Source: Curtobacterium sp. MCBA15_001
GTDB taxonomy: Bacteria; Actinomycetota; Actinomycetes; Actinomycetales; Microbacteriaceae
Reading direction: 5' to 3'
DNA: 64,000 nt
Assembly (NCBI RefSeq): GCF_001864835.1
Contig: NZ_MJGI01000027.1
Span: 62,001-126,000 of the forward strand
Part shown: piece after piece, positions 57,231-64,000 of the stretch
Layout of the letters: every line of letters begins with the position of its first letter
Position numbering within the stretch: the stretch's first letter is position 1
The notes under the pieces: generated by a model
Told to the model about the DNA's origin: nothing
The model's database searches: none
The model's input: the letters and a program-made list of their open reading frames with translations, nothing else
Position numbers and translations under genes: made by a program

Positions 57231-58043
57231 TCAGCGGGACCGCAGGATCGGGGCCAGGTGGCGTCGGTGCGGCCAGCTCTTCACGGGAGAGGACGCCAGT
57301 CGCGCGGCTCGGAGCTCGAGGGCAGGGTTCGGGTCAACGTGGTCCATCAGGGTCAATGCATTGCAGACGGTTGCGGGCCCGCAAACGCGGGCGGCTGCGT
57401 CGTCTGCGACGAGCTCGATCAGCAGTGCGACCGTTCGGCGGAACTCCCGGGCGGTCCGAAGCCGCGGGAATGCAGCAGCGTTCAGTGCCGCGACGCGGCC
57501 GATGAAATCGTGCCGTCCGAGCACGTGCGCTCGTTCGTGCTCGATCACCGCCCGGACGCAGGCTGGCGGCATCGCGTCTTCGACGCCGGTCGAGATCAGC
57601 ACACGACCGTCGGCGGTAGAGCAGGCAATGGGGTCCGCTGTCTGCAGATAGGCGACCTCTTGGCCGCCGATGTGTTCTGTCCGGGCGGTGGAACGGGCGA
57701 CAAGCAGTGTCACCGCGACGTCGGTGCGTCGCTTCGCGGCCGAGATCGGTTCCGCGTTTGCGGCGAGGAGCGCGGCGACACCGCCTGCGATGCCGAGCCC
57801 GCACCAGGCGAAGAGGCCGGCAGCGGGAGATCCGATCCCGTGCGCGTGCGTGTTCGTTGCGACGATGACTGCAGCGATGCCGACGCTCAGCAGCAGTGAG
57901 ATCGCAGCGATCGTCAGCGCGCTGAGCCACAAGCGGAGGGCGAGCTGCGGGCGGTGCAGCCACCAGGTGCCGCGGGTGAGGATGACTGGCGCGAGCAGCG
58001 TGACGACGACCGCGAGCGCCACGAGGGCGAGAACGGCGATCAC
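57231..58043 (-). CDS. M56-family membrane metalloprotease (BlaR-like)
   Basis: A 270-residue protein with membrane segments near 1-20, 35-60 and 78-98 and a gluzincin motif HERAH (in VIEHERAHVLGRHD). A second conserved region follows with LLIELVADDAAARV, carrying the third zinc ligand Glu. It is the protease type that cleaves BlaI/MecI-like repressors on signal. It lacks a sensor domain, so the signal, probably copper-related, must arrive otherwise. The GTG at 58043 overlaps the blaI stop by four bases. Confidence 0.88.
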   Translation of the reverse strand: MIAVLALVALAVVVTLLAPVILTRGTWWLHRPQLALRLWLSALTIAAISLLLSVGIAAVIVATNTHAHGIGSPAAGLFAWCGLGIAGGVAALLAANAEPISAAKRRTDVAVTLLVARSTARTEHIGGQEVAYLQTADPIACSTADGRVLISTGVEDAMPPACVRAVIEHERAHVLGRHDFIGRVAALNAAAFPRLRTAREFRRTVALLIELVADDAAARVCGPATVCNALTLMDHVDPNPALELRAARLASSPVKSWPHRRHLAPILRSR

Positions 58044-58444
58044 GCCACCGATTCTCCCGTCGTGCGGTCGATCCCGGACTCGTTGTTCCCGGAGCCGTCG
58101 AGGGCGGCGCGCAGCACGTGCAGGTCCTCCGCGCGGAGCGCGCCGGTGAAACGCTGCAGTACCGCCCTGCGATCGCTGGATCTACCGAGGACCTCCGCCA
58201 TCGAATCGGCTGTCTCGGCAGGGTCGGCTTTCGTGGCGCAGTACGCCCTAGATACCGGGTCCCGCTCGACGAGGCCCTTTTTCTCGAGCCGGGCGAGGAC
58301 GGTCAGCACTGTCGTGGAGGCCAGCGGGTCGCCGTTGTCGGCGAGGGCGTCGCGGATCTGTCGCCCGTTTTGCGCAGCGTCGCGCGCCCAGAGGAGTTGC
58401 AGCACGTTCGCCTCGAGGGACCCGTGCGCACGGCGCGGACTCAT
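58040..58444 (-). CDS. BlaI/MecI/CopY-family repressor
   Basis: A 134-residue winged-helix repressor. HGSLEANVLQLLWARD, VLTVLARLEKKGLVERD and a helical C-terminal dimerisation part are typical of the Penicillinase_R family, which also contains the copper repressor CopY. No CxC copper-binding pair is visible, so derepression probably goes through the coupled M56 protease. The ATG at 58444 has GGAGGAC upstream. Two operators lie in front of it, one overlapping its own -10. Confidence 0.9.
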   Translation of the reverse strand: MSPRRAHGSLEANVLQLLWARDAAQNGRQIRDALADNGDPLASTTVLTVLARLEKKGLVERDPVSRAYCATKADPAETADSMAEVLGRSSDRRAVLQRFTGALRAEDLHVLRAALDGSGNNESGIDRTTGESVA

Positions 58445-58479
58445 CGGCGTCCTCCGACTGTGTCGACCATGCGCTGACT

Positions 58480-58492
58480 CTACATCAAGTAG
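58480..58492. promoter_or_regulatory. BlaI operator 1 in the divergent region
   Basis: CTACATCAAGTAG, overlapping TAGAGT (58482-58477), the -10-like box of blaI on the minus strand. Implies autoregulation. Confidence 0.7.
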
Positions 58493-58502
58493 AAACCTGC
58501 TT

Positions 58503-58515
58503 CTACAACTTGTAG
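58503..58515. promoter_or_regulatory. BlaI operator 2 in the divergent region
   Basis: CTACAACTTGTAG, a perfect 13-bp palindrome around its central base. It overlaps TAGAGT (58513-58518), the -10-like box for the plus-strand gene at 58557. It lies 23 bases from operator 1. Confidence 0.78.
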
Positions 58516-58556
58516 AGTGGCGCCGCCCGACCCGTTCTCGACGAGAGGATCCCTTT

Positions 58557-59177
58557 GTGTCACACAGCCTGACGCTGTCCGTTCTCCTCACAGTGCTGTT
58601 CACCGTGACGGCCGCGGGGTACCTCGGCTTCGCGTTTCGACCCGGCAGCGACGGAGTGTCTCGGGTGAGTGATGTCTTTCATGTGCTGATGAGCGTCGCA
58701 ATGCTGGCGATGCCGTGGGCCTGGGGGATGACCCTCGCGCCGCCGACGCTGGAGATCATCGTGTTCGCCGTCGCGACGCTGTTCTACCTCGTCCTCACGC
58801 TCGGTAGCACTCGGTACGGCGGCCACGAGCATCACGGACCTGGCGGTTCAGGCCGGCTGGTGCTGGGCTACCACGTGGTGATGATGGCGGCGATGGTCGT
58901 CATGGGCGTGGTGATGCTGCCGATGGCTGGCGGGGCTTCGATGTCGATGCCGGGGATGAACATGACCGGCAGCGGACACAGCATGCACGCCTCCTGGTCC
59001 GGGTGGACGTCAATCTCGTGGATCCTCGTCGTCGTGTTCGCGGCCGCGACCGTCTGGATGCTGGGGCGGCTGATCGCCTCCGCTCACGTCCGGCAACACC
59101 CCCTGGCGCGCCTGGATGGCGTGCTCCTCCTGCTGATGAGTGCCGGCATGGCGCTCGCATTCATTCCCACGAGCTGA
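58557..59177 (+). CDS. DUF5134-like membrane protein with Met/His-rich segment
   Basis: A 206-residue protein with about six hydrophobic segments resembling DUF5134 membrane proteins. A loop near 120-150 reads GGASMSMPGMNMTGSGHSMH, a Met/His-rich segment typical of copper-binding envelope proteins. This, with the BlaI operator on its -10, places it in the copper regulon. GTG at 58557 is preceded by GAGAGGATCC. The PepSY gene follows after 15 bases. Confidence 0.8.
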   Translation: MSHSLTLSVLLTVLFTVTAAGYLGFAFRPGSDGVSRVSDVFHVLMSVAMLAMPWAWGMTLAPPTLEIIVFAVATLFYLVLTLGSTRYGGHEHHGPGGSGRLVLGYHVVMMAAMVVMGVVMLPMAGGASMSMPGMNMTGSGHSMHASWSGWTSISWILVVVFAAATVWMLGRLIASAHVRQHPLARLDGVLLLLMSAGMALAFIPTS

Positions 59178-59192
59178 GGACCGAGAGAAGCC

Positions 59193-60677
59193 ATGACCGC
59201 TACAGACAGCCGTCCCACCACTGCCCCCGCGGCCGAGAGCAGCGGGCCACCATCCATCCGTCCGCCGCGGAACACACAGCGTGGCTGGTTCGGACAGTTC
59301 CTGCTGCGACTGCACTTCTACGCCGGGCTTTTCATCGGACCGTTCATCCTCATCGCCGCGCTCTCCGGTGCCGTGTACGCGCTTGGTCCAACGATCGAGC
59401 AGGGCATGTACCGGCACGAACTCACCGCACCGTCCACCGCGGCCGCGAAGCCGTTGGCCGAGCAGATCGACGCCGCCCAGGCCTACGTGGACCAGCACCA
59501 CCCCGAAGACACCCTCGCCGCCGTCCGCCCCGCACCCGAGCAGGGCTCCACGACACGGGTGATGTACTCCGAGGCTGGGCTGATGGAGTCGCAGAACCGT
59601 GCGGTGTTCATCGATCCTGGCACCGCCCAGGTCCGCGGCGACCTGCTCGTCTACGGCACGTCCGGGGCGCTGCCGTTCCGCACCTGGGTGGACACGTTCC
59701 ACCGGTCCCTGTTCCTCGGCGACATCGGCCGGCTCTACAGTGAAACTGCTGCGTCCTGGCTCGGCGTCGTCGCACTCGCCGGTCTTGGCCTGTGGGTGAT
59801 CCGGATCAGGAAGGCCCGTGCCAAGCGCGACATGGTCCGCCCCGCACGTGGCGTTCGCGGCTACCGGCGGATCTTCTCCTGGCACGCCTCCACCGGGGTG
59901 TGGCTGCTCCTCGGCGCGTTGTTCCTTTCCGCGACCGGAATCACTTGGTCCCATTACGGCGGCGGCAGCGTCGACCAGCTCCGCTCCGCCCTCAGCTGGG
60001 GCACCCCCGCACTCGCCACCACCCTCACCGGCCCCGATGCCACTCCTGACGGCGGCGAGCATGCTCTCCACCACGGAAGCCCCGCACCAGGGACCGATGC
60101 GGAACCAGCGACCATCACGCCTGCGCTGTTTGACGAAGTTCTCGGCGCGGCAAAGGCTGCGAACATCCACTCGTCGGAGCTGCAGATCAGCCCACCGGCG
60201 GCTGCGGATCAGGCGTGGACGGTCGCGGAGATCAAGCGGTCGTACCCGACGGCAGTGAACTCCGTCGCGATCGACTCCCGTGACATGAGCGTGGTGTCGG
60301 AGACGAACTTCGATACCTTCTCGATCCCCGCCAAGCTCGCCCAATGGGGCATTGACACCCACATGGGCACGATGTGGGGGCTACCGAACCAGATCCTGCT
60401 CTTCATCACCGCGCTCGGGATCGCCGCAATGGTCGTCTTCGGCTATGTCATGTGGTGGAAGCGCCGCCCGAACGGCAAGCGTTTCGGGAAGTCACCGGCC
60501 GCAGGCGCGCTGACGCGGGCGCCGTGGTGGGGCTCCGGGCTCGTCGCGGTCGGCGCGATCATCATCGGCGCGTTCCTGCCCGCGCTCGGCGTCACCCTGC
60601 TCGCGTTCGTCGTCATCGACGTCCTCATCACCAACCGCACCGCCACACCGCACGGTCCTCCAGCACTCAGCAAGTAG
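59193..60677 (+). CDS. PepSY-domain membrane protein
   Basis: A 494-residue PepSY-associated membrane protein. The N-terminal pattern QFLLRLHFYAGLFIGPFILI and the later IFSWHASTGVWLLLGALFLS are typical TM helices, each with a conserved His. A long extracytoplasmic part (about 70-170 and 255-385) has PepSY-like repeats, and a TM pair ends in VMWWKRRP. Such proteins occur with iron-siderophore or copper loci and may act as ferric/cupric reductase components or regulators. Here it links the copper-controlled gene to an ABC importer. Confidence 0.85.
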   Translation: MTATDSRPTTAPAAESSGPPSIRPPRNTQRGWFGQFLLRLHFYAGLFIGPFILIAALSGAVYALGPTIEQGMYRHELTAPSTAAAKPLAEQIDAAQAYVDQHHPEDTLAAVRPAPEQGSTTRVMYSEAGLMESQNRAVFIDPGTAQVRGDLLVYGTSGALPFRTWVDTFHRSLFLGDIGRLYSETAASWLGVVALAGLGLWVIRIRKARAKRDMVRPARGVRGYRRIFSWHASTGVWLLLGALFLSATGITWSHYGGGSVDQLRSALSWGTPALATTLTGPDATPDGGEHALHHGSPAPGTDAEPATITPALFDEVLGAAKAANIHSSELQISPPAAADQAWTVAEIKRSYPTAVNSVAIDSRDMSVVSETNFDTFSIPAKLAQWGIDTHMGTMWGLPNQILLFITALGIAAMVVFGYVMWWKRRPNGKRFGKSPAAGALTRAPWWGSGLVAVGAIIIGAFLPALGVTLLAFVVIDVLITNRTATPHGPPALSK

Positions 60678-60736
60678 CTCCGCTTTCCGCCGGCGCCCTG
60701 TCGGCGGCACCACCACCATCTTCGAAGGAGCGCCGC

Positions 60737-61765
60737 ATGCGCCCGACCGTCCGACGTCTCATCACCGGCACCGGAGCCGCTGCCGCGCTCCTGCTGCTGG
60801 CCACCGCCTGCGCCGGCACCAGCGCCCCGACAGCGTCCACGTCCTCGAGCGGGAAGGCGTCGTCCGGGTACCCGGTGACGGTGGAGAACTGCGGCCGGAA
60901 GGTCACCGTCGCCGCTGAGCCGAAGCGGGTGGTGAGCCTGTGGCAGTCGAACACCGAGGCGCTCCTCGCGCTGGGGTTGCGGGACCGGGTCGTCGCGGTG
61001 CAGGGCGCGTACGCGCCGTACCCGGACTCGGTCGCGAAGCAGGCGAAGGGGTTGAAGGAGATCGGCAGCTCGATGGGGTTCCCGTCGAAGGAGGTACTAC
61101 TGAGCGAGCGGCCGGACTTCGTCACCGGGCAGGTGCTCGACGGGTTCGCGTTCGACACCAAGCAGGGGTACGCGTCCGTGGAGCAGCTCGAGCAGACCGG
61201 TGCCACCGTGTACGGGGCGAACCTCTGCAAGTCGACGGACTCGCAGTCGACGAAGACATGGAACATCAACTCGGTGAAGACCACCCTCCGCGACTACGGG
61301 ACGATCTTCGACGCATCGAAGAAGGCCGACGAGGTCATCGGCCGGCTCGATGCGCAGGAGCAGAAGGTCGTCGATGCGGTCAAGGGGAAGAAGACCGTTA
61401 AGACGGCGTACTTCAACGGTGGGACCGGTCCGGTGATCGTCCTCGCGGGTGGGATCTACGACGACCTGATCAGCACCGCCGGCGGGAAGAACGTGTTCGC
61501 GAAGGACTCCGTCTACGTCAGCAAGGAAGCGTTCGCCGCGTCCGACGCTGACGTGATCCTCGTCGGCACGTTCCCAGGGCAGGACTTCGCCACGCAGAAG
61601 GCGTTCCTGGAGAAGAACTTCCCGGACCTGCCCGCGGTCAAGGCCGGCCGAATCAGTGAGGTCCCGACGCAGGAAACCGACTCGTCGATCTCCGTCATGG
61701 TCGGGCTGACGAAGATCGCCAACGCGATCCACCCCGGCCTGGACCTGCCGGTCCCGACCTCGTGA
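60737..61765 (+). CDS. ABC transporter substrate-binding lipoprotein (FecB/BtuF type)
   Basis: A 342-residue lipoprotein: signal peptide with lipobox LLATAC, then a two-lobed FecB/BtuF-like binding protein. VTVENCGRKVTVAAEPKRVV and VSLWQSNTEALLALGL are characteristic of the N-lobe, and ADVILVGTFPGQ of the C-lobe. Ligand is a metal chelate: siderophore, haem or cobalamin. GAAGGAG precedes the ATG. GTGA overlap couples it to the permease. Confidence 0.9.
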   Translation: MRPTVRRLITGTGAAAALLLLATACAGTSAPTASTSSSGKASSGYPVTVENCGRKVTVAAEPKRVVSLWQSNTEALLALGLRDRVVAVQGAYAPYPDSVAKQAKGLKEIGSSMGFPSKEVLLSERPDFVTGQVLDGFAFDTKQGYASVEQLEQTGATVYGANLCKSTDSQSTKTWNINSVKTTLRDYGTIFDASKKADEVIGRLDAQEQKVVDAVKGKKTVKTAYFNGGTGPVIVLAGGIYDDLISTAGGKNVFAKDSVYVSKEAFAASDADVILVGTFPGQDFATQKAFLEKNFPDLPAVKAGRISEVPTQETDSSISVMVGLTKIANAIHPGLDLPVPTS

Positions 61766-62829
61766 CCGCGGCCGCAGCAGCTCGAGCACCGCGGAAACGG
61801 GCTGCCCGTCGCCCCCGGCTGCTCATCGGGGTGCTCCTGGCCGCGTCAGTCGTCGCGATGGTGCTGTCCGTCGCCGTCGGTAGCGTCGGTATCGCACCGC
61901 TGACGGTCCTCGACGTCATCCGGACGCACCTGCTGCCTTGGACCAGCCCGGGCACCGGCGGCCTCGAGGATCAGATCGTCTGGGTGTTCCGGCTCCCGCG
62001 GGCACTCCTCGGCTTCGTCGTCGGTGCCGCTCTCGCCGTCGCCGGCGCCGTCCTCCAGGCCGTCGTCCGGAATCCGCTCGCGGACCCGTTCGTGTTCGGG
62101 GTCTCCTCCGGTGCGTCCGTCGCCGCGGTCGCCGCGCTCACCCTCACCACCGGGGCGGTCGCTGCCGTATCGACCCCGGTAGCGGCGTTCGTCGGCGCGT
62201 TCGTCACCACGGTGTTGGTGTTCGTCCTCGCGCAGCAAGGCGGCCGGGTCACCCCGAACCGGCTCGTCCTCGCCGGAGTTGCCCTGTCGTACCTGCTCAG
62301 CTCCATCACGAGCTACCTCGTCCTCCGCTCCAGCGGCACCAACCAGGGCGTCGGGCAGGTGCTGTCCTGGCTCGCCGGGAGCCTCGCCGCTGCCACATGG
62401 AGCGACCTCGGGATTCCCACCCTCGTCGTCGTCGCCTCGACGGTCGTACTGGTGTTGATGGCGCCGATCCTGAACGCGTTCCTCACCGGGGACGAGACCG
62501 CCGCGAGCCTCGGCGTCGACGTCGGCCGGGTCCGGCTAGTGCTATTCATCATCACCTCGCTCCTGGTCGGCGTCGTCGTCGCCGTCAGCGGAGCGATCGG
62601 CTTCGTCGGCCTCGTCGTCCCCCACGCGGTGCGGATGATCATCGGGTCGGATCACCGGTGGGTGCTGCCCGCCTCCGCCCTCGCCGGCGGGCTGCTGCTC
62701 GTCGTCGTCGACATCGGCGCCCGACTCGTCCTCGCACCCACCGAAGTGCCGGTGGGGCTGCTCACCGCGGTCGTCGGCGCGCCGTTCTTCCTCTGGCTGC
62801 TCCGCCGCTCCGGACGGATCGAACGATGA
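61762..62829 (+). CDS. FecCD-family ABC permease
   Basis: A 355-residue permease with about ten membrane segments. RLPRALLGFVVGAALAVAGA, NPLADPFVFGVSSGASVAAV and GLVVPHAVRMIIGSDHRWVL are the FecCD/BtuC hallmarks, the last being the ATPase-coupling loop. It forms the importer with the flanking genes, overlapping both by four bases. Confidence 0.95.
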   Translation: MTAAAAARAPRKRAARRPRLLIGVLLAASVVAMVLSVAVGSVGIAPLTVLDVIRTHLLPWTSPGTGGLEDQIVWVFRLPRALLGFVVGAALAVAGAVLQAVVRNPLADPFVFGVSSGASVAAVAALTLTTGAVAAVSTPVAAFVGAFVTTVLVFVLAQQGGRVTPNRLVLAGVALSYLLSSITSYLVLRSSGTNQGVGQVLSWLAGSLAAATWSDLGIPTLVVVASTVVLVLMAPILNAFLTGDETAASLGVDVGRVRLVLFIITSLLVGVVVAVSGAIGFVGLVVPHAVRMIIGSDHRWVLPASALAGGLLLVVVDIGARLVLAPTEVPVGLLTAVVGAPFFLWLLRRSGRIER

Positions 62830-63614
62830 CCGGCCACGCCGGCCCAGACGGCGCGGCACTGCACATTGACGGGGTCAGCGTGGATCTCGCCGGGCGGCGC
62901 ATCATCGACGCCGTCACCCTGCACGCTCAAGGCAACGTCGTCGGCCTCGTGGGCCCGAACGGCAGCGGGAAGTCAACGCTGCTCCGCGCCGTTTACCGGA
63001 TGCTCCGCCCCGCCGACGGGCAGGTGCGCACGGCCGGTGATGACGTGTGGGCGATGCCCGCACGAGACGCCGCGCGCATCACCGCGGCAGTCGTCCAGGA
63101 CAGTCCCGCCGACCTCGAACTCACCGTCGCCGACTGCGTCGCAACCGGCCGCCTCCCTCACGGCCGTCTCCTCGGCGGCAGGCATGCCGACGACCGGGAC
63201 ATTGTCGACCGGGCCATGGCAGCGGCTGGCGTGGCCGGCTTCGCGGACCGTGACGTCAGCACTCTCTCCGGAGGGGAACGACAACGTGTGCAGCTCGCGC
63301 GTGCGCTCGCGCAGGAGCCGCAGATCCTGGTCCTCGACGAGCCGACGAACCACCTCGACATCCACCATCAGCTGCAGCTGCTCGCCCTCATCCGGGACTT
63401 GCAGATCACGACCCTGGTGACGTTGCACGACTTGAACCTCGCTGCGGCGTACTGCGACGAAATCGTCATGCTCGAGCTCGGCCGCGTCATCGCTTCCGGA
63501 CGCCCAGAGCAGGTGTTCACCCCGCAGCTGCTGCAGCAGGTGTTCGGCGTCCGCGCCGACACGCTCACCAACCCCCTCACCGGCCGGCTACAGCTCGTCT
63601 ACGCCTACAACTGA
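62826..63614 (+). CDS. ABC transporter ATPase (FecE/BtuD type)
   Basis: A 262-residue ATPase: Walker A GPNGSGKST, signature LSGGERQRV, Walker B ILVLDEPTNHLD and the switch His in VTLHDLNLA. It energises the metal-chelate importer. The ATG at 62826 overlaps the permease stop (ATGA). Confidence 0.95.
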   Translation: MTGHAGPDGAALHIDGVSVDLAGRRIIDAVTLHAQGNVVGLVGPNGSGKSTLLRAVYRMLRPADGQVRTAGDDVWAMPARDAARITAAVVQDSPADLELTVADCVATGRLPHGRLLGGRHADDRDIVDRAMAAAGVAGFADRDVSTLSGGERQRVQLARALAQEPQILVLDEPTNHLDIHHQLQLLALIRDLQITTLVTLHDLNLAAAYCDEIVMLELGRVIASGRPEQVFTPQLLQQVFGVRADTLTNPLTGRLQLVYAYN

Positions 63615-63658
63615 CGCCGACCCCGGCCAACCGATCACGAACGAGGAGCACCCACACC

Positions 63659-64000
63659 ATGCACGACTCCCCCACCGACGCCGGCGACCTGCCCGGGCAC
63701 ACCAGCATGCCCGCCGACAGCGCCAGCACCTTGTTCACTGCCTCAGACGACCCGGTAAAACAGGGCGCGATCGACCGGTCGATCGCCGCGCACCACACCC
63801 TCGCCGCGCTCCCCGACGTCCGCTTCGCCACCGACAAGACGATCGTCATCGTCCTGCACCCAGGGTTCGAGCTCCTCGACGTCGTCGGCCCGTTCCACTT
63901 CCTCGCCGGCACCGGCGCCACCGTGCACCTGGCAACCACCGACGACACGCTCGACCCGGTCCCCAGCGGCAGCGGCGTGCCCCTCACCCCGACCATCACC
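63659..64000 (+). CDS. DJ-1/PfpI-family protein, 5' part
   Basis: The first 114 residues of a protein cut by the window end. A ~60-residue N-terminal extension (HDSPTDAGDLPGHTSM) precedes KTIVIVLHPGFELLDVVGPF, the first strand of the DJ-1/PfpI (class I glutamine amidotransferase-like) domain. The nucleophile Cys region is beyond the window. GAGGAG lies 11 bases before the ATG. It follows the ABC ATPase by 44 bases, probably in the same transcript. Confidence 0.8.
   Translation, partial: MHDSPTDAGDLPGHTSMPADSASTLFTASDDPVKQGAIDRSIAAHHTLAALPDVRFATDKTIVIVLHPGFELLDVVGPFHFLAGTGATVHLATTDDTLDPVPSGSGVPLTPTIT

Overview
The window is high-GC actinobacterial chromosome, most likely from the family Microbacteriaceae (Curtobacterium/Clavibacter-like). 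The evidence is the gene order hpt-ftsH-folP-folB-folK-DUF3180-PH-PH-DUF2520-lysS, the ClpC, RadA and ArgA sequence types, the wall hydrolases, and promoters of TANNNT form. At least sixteen genes have a -10-like hexamer 6 or 7 bases before the start codon, so leaderless mRNAs are common. Many operon joints are 4-base ATGA or GTGA overlaps.

Layout. 1-8.3 kb: end of an ornithine aminotransferase gene, an epimerase paired with a HEPN/Abi-like protein, an aldo/keto reductase, a secreted protein, three tRNAs (Phe, Asp, Glu), and two linked peptidoglycan hydrolases (M23 and NlpC/P60). 8.3-31.9 kb: core chromosome with ppa, tilS, hpt, ftsH, the fol genes, membrane PH-domain proteins, lysS, a group-2 sigma factor, nadK, an orphan Clp-N protein, clpC, argA, csp, radA and an SGNH hydrolase.

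31.9-38.8 kb: an accessory island starting next to tRNA-Ser(CGA). It holds a DDE transposase-like gene translationally coupled to a tyrosine-recombinase-fold protein that has lost catalytic residues. A second, more degenerate paralogue, a 42-aa Cys/His microprotein, an HTH protein, unknown genes and a gene remnant follow. This pairing is the best candidate for an undescribed system.

38.8-49.8 kb: an organic-acid island. Six minus-strand genes run citMHS-type transporter, aldehyde dehydrogenase, cupin, ABM-domain protein, mqo, pckG. They diverge from an FCD-type GntR regulator. A second ABM gene diverges from a malate/lactate dehydrogenase followed by a long GAPDH. A shared GGTATACC palindrome lies at both divergent promoters. 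Together the genes can take up a di/tricarboxylate, oxidise malate to oxaloacetate, convert that to PEP and run gluconeogenesis.

50.3-64 kb: a CGNR zinc-finger regulator diverging from an MFS exporter. Then comes a copper island: copZ, a CopD-CtaG fusion and copA, with a BlaI-type repressor and an M56 (BlaR-like) protease. Three 13-bp operators overlap the -10 boxes. On the other side lie a Met/His-rich membrane protein, a PepSY protein, a complete metal-chelate type ABC importer and the start of a DJ-1/PfpI gene cut by the window end.
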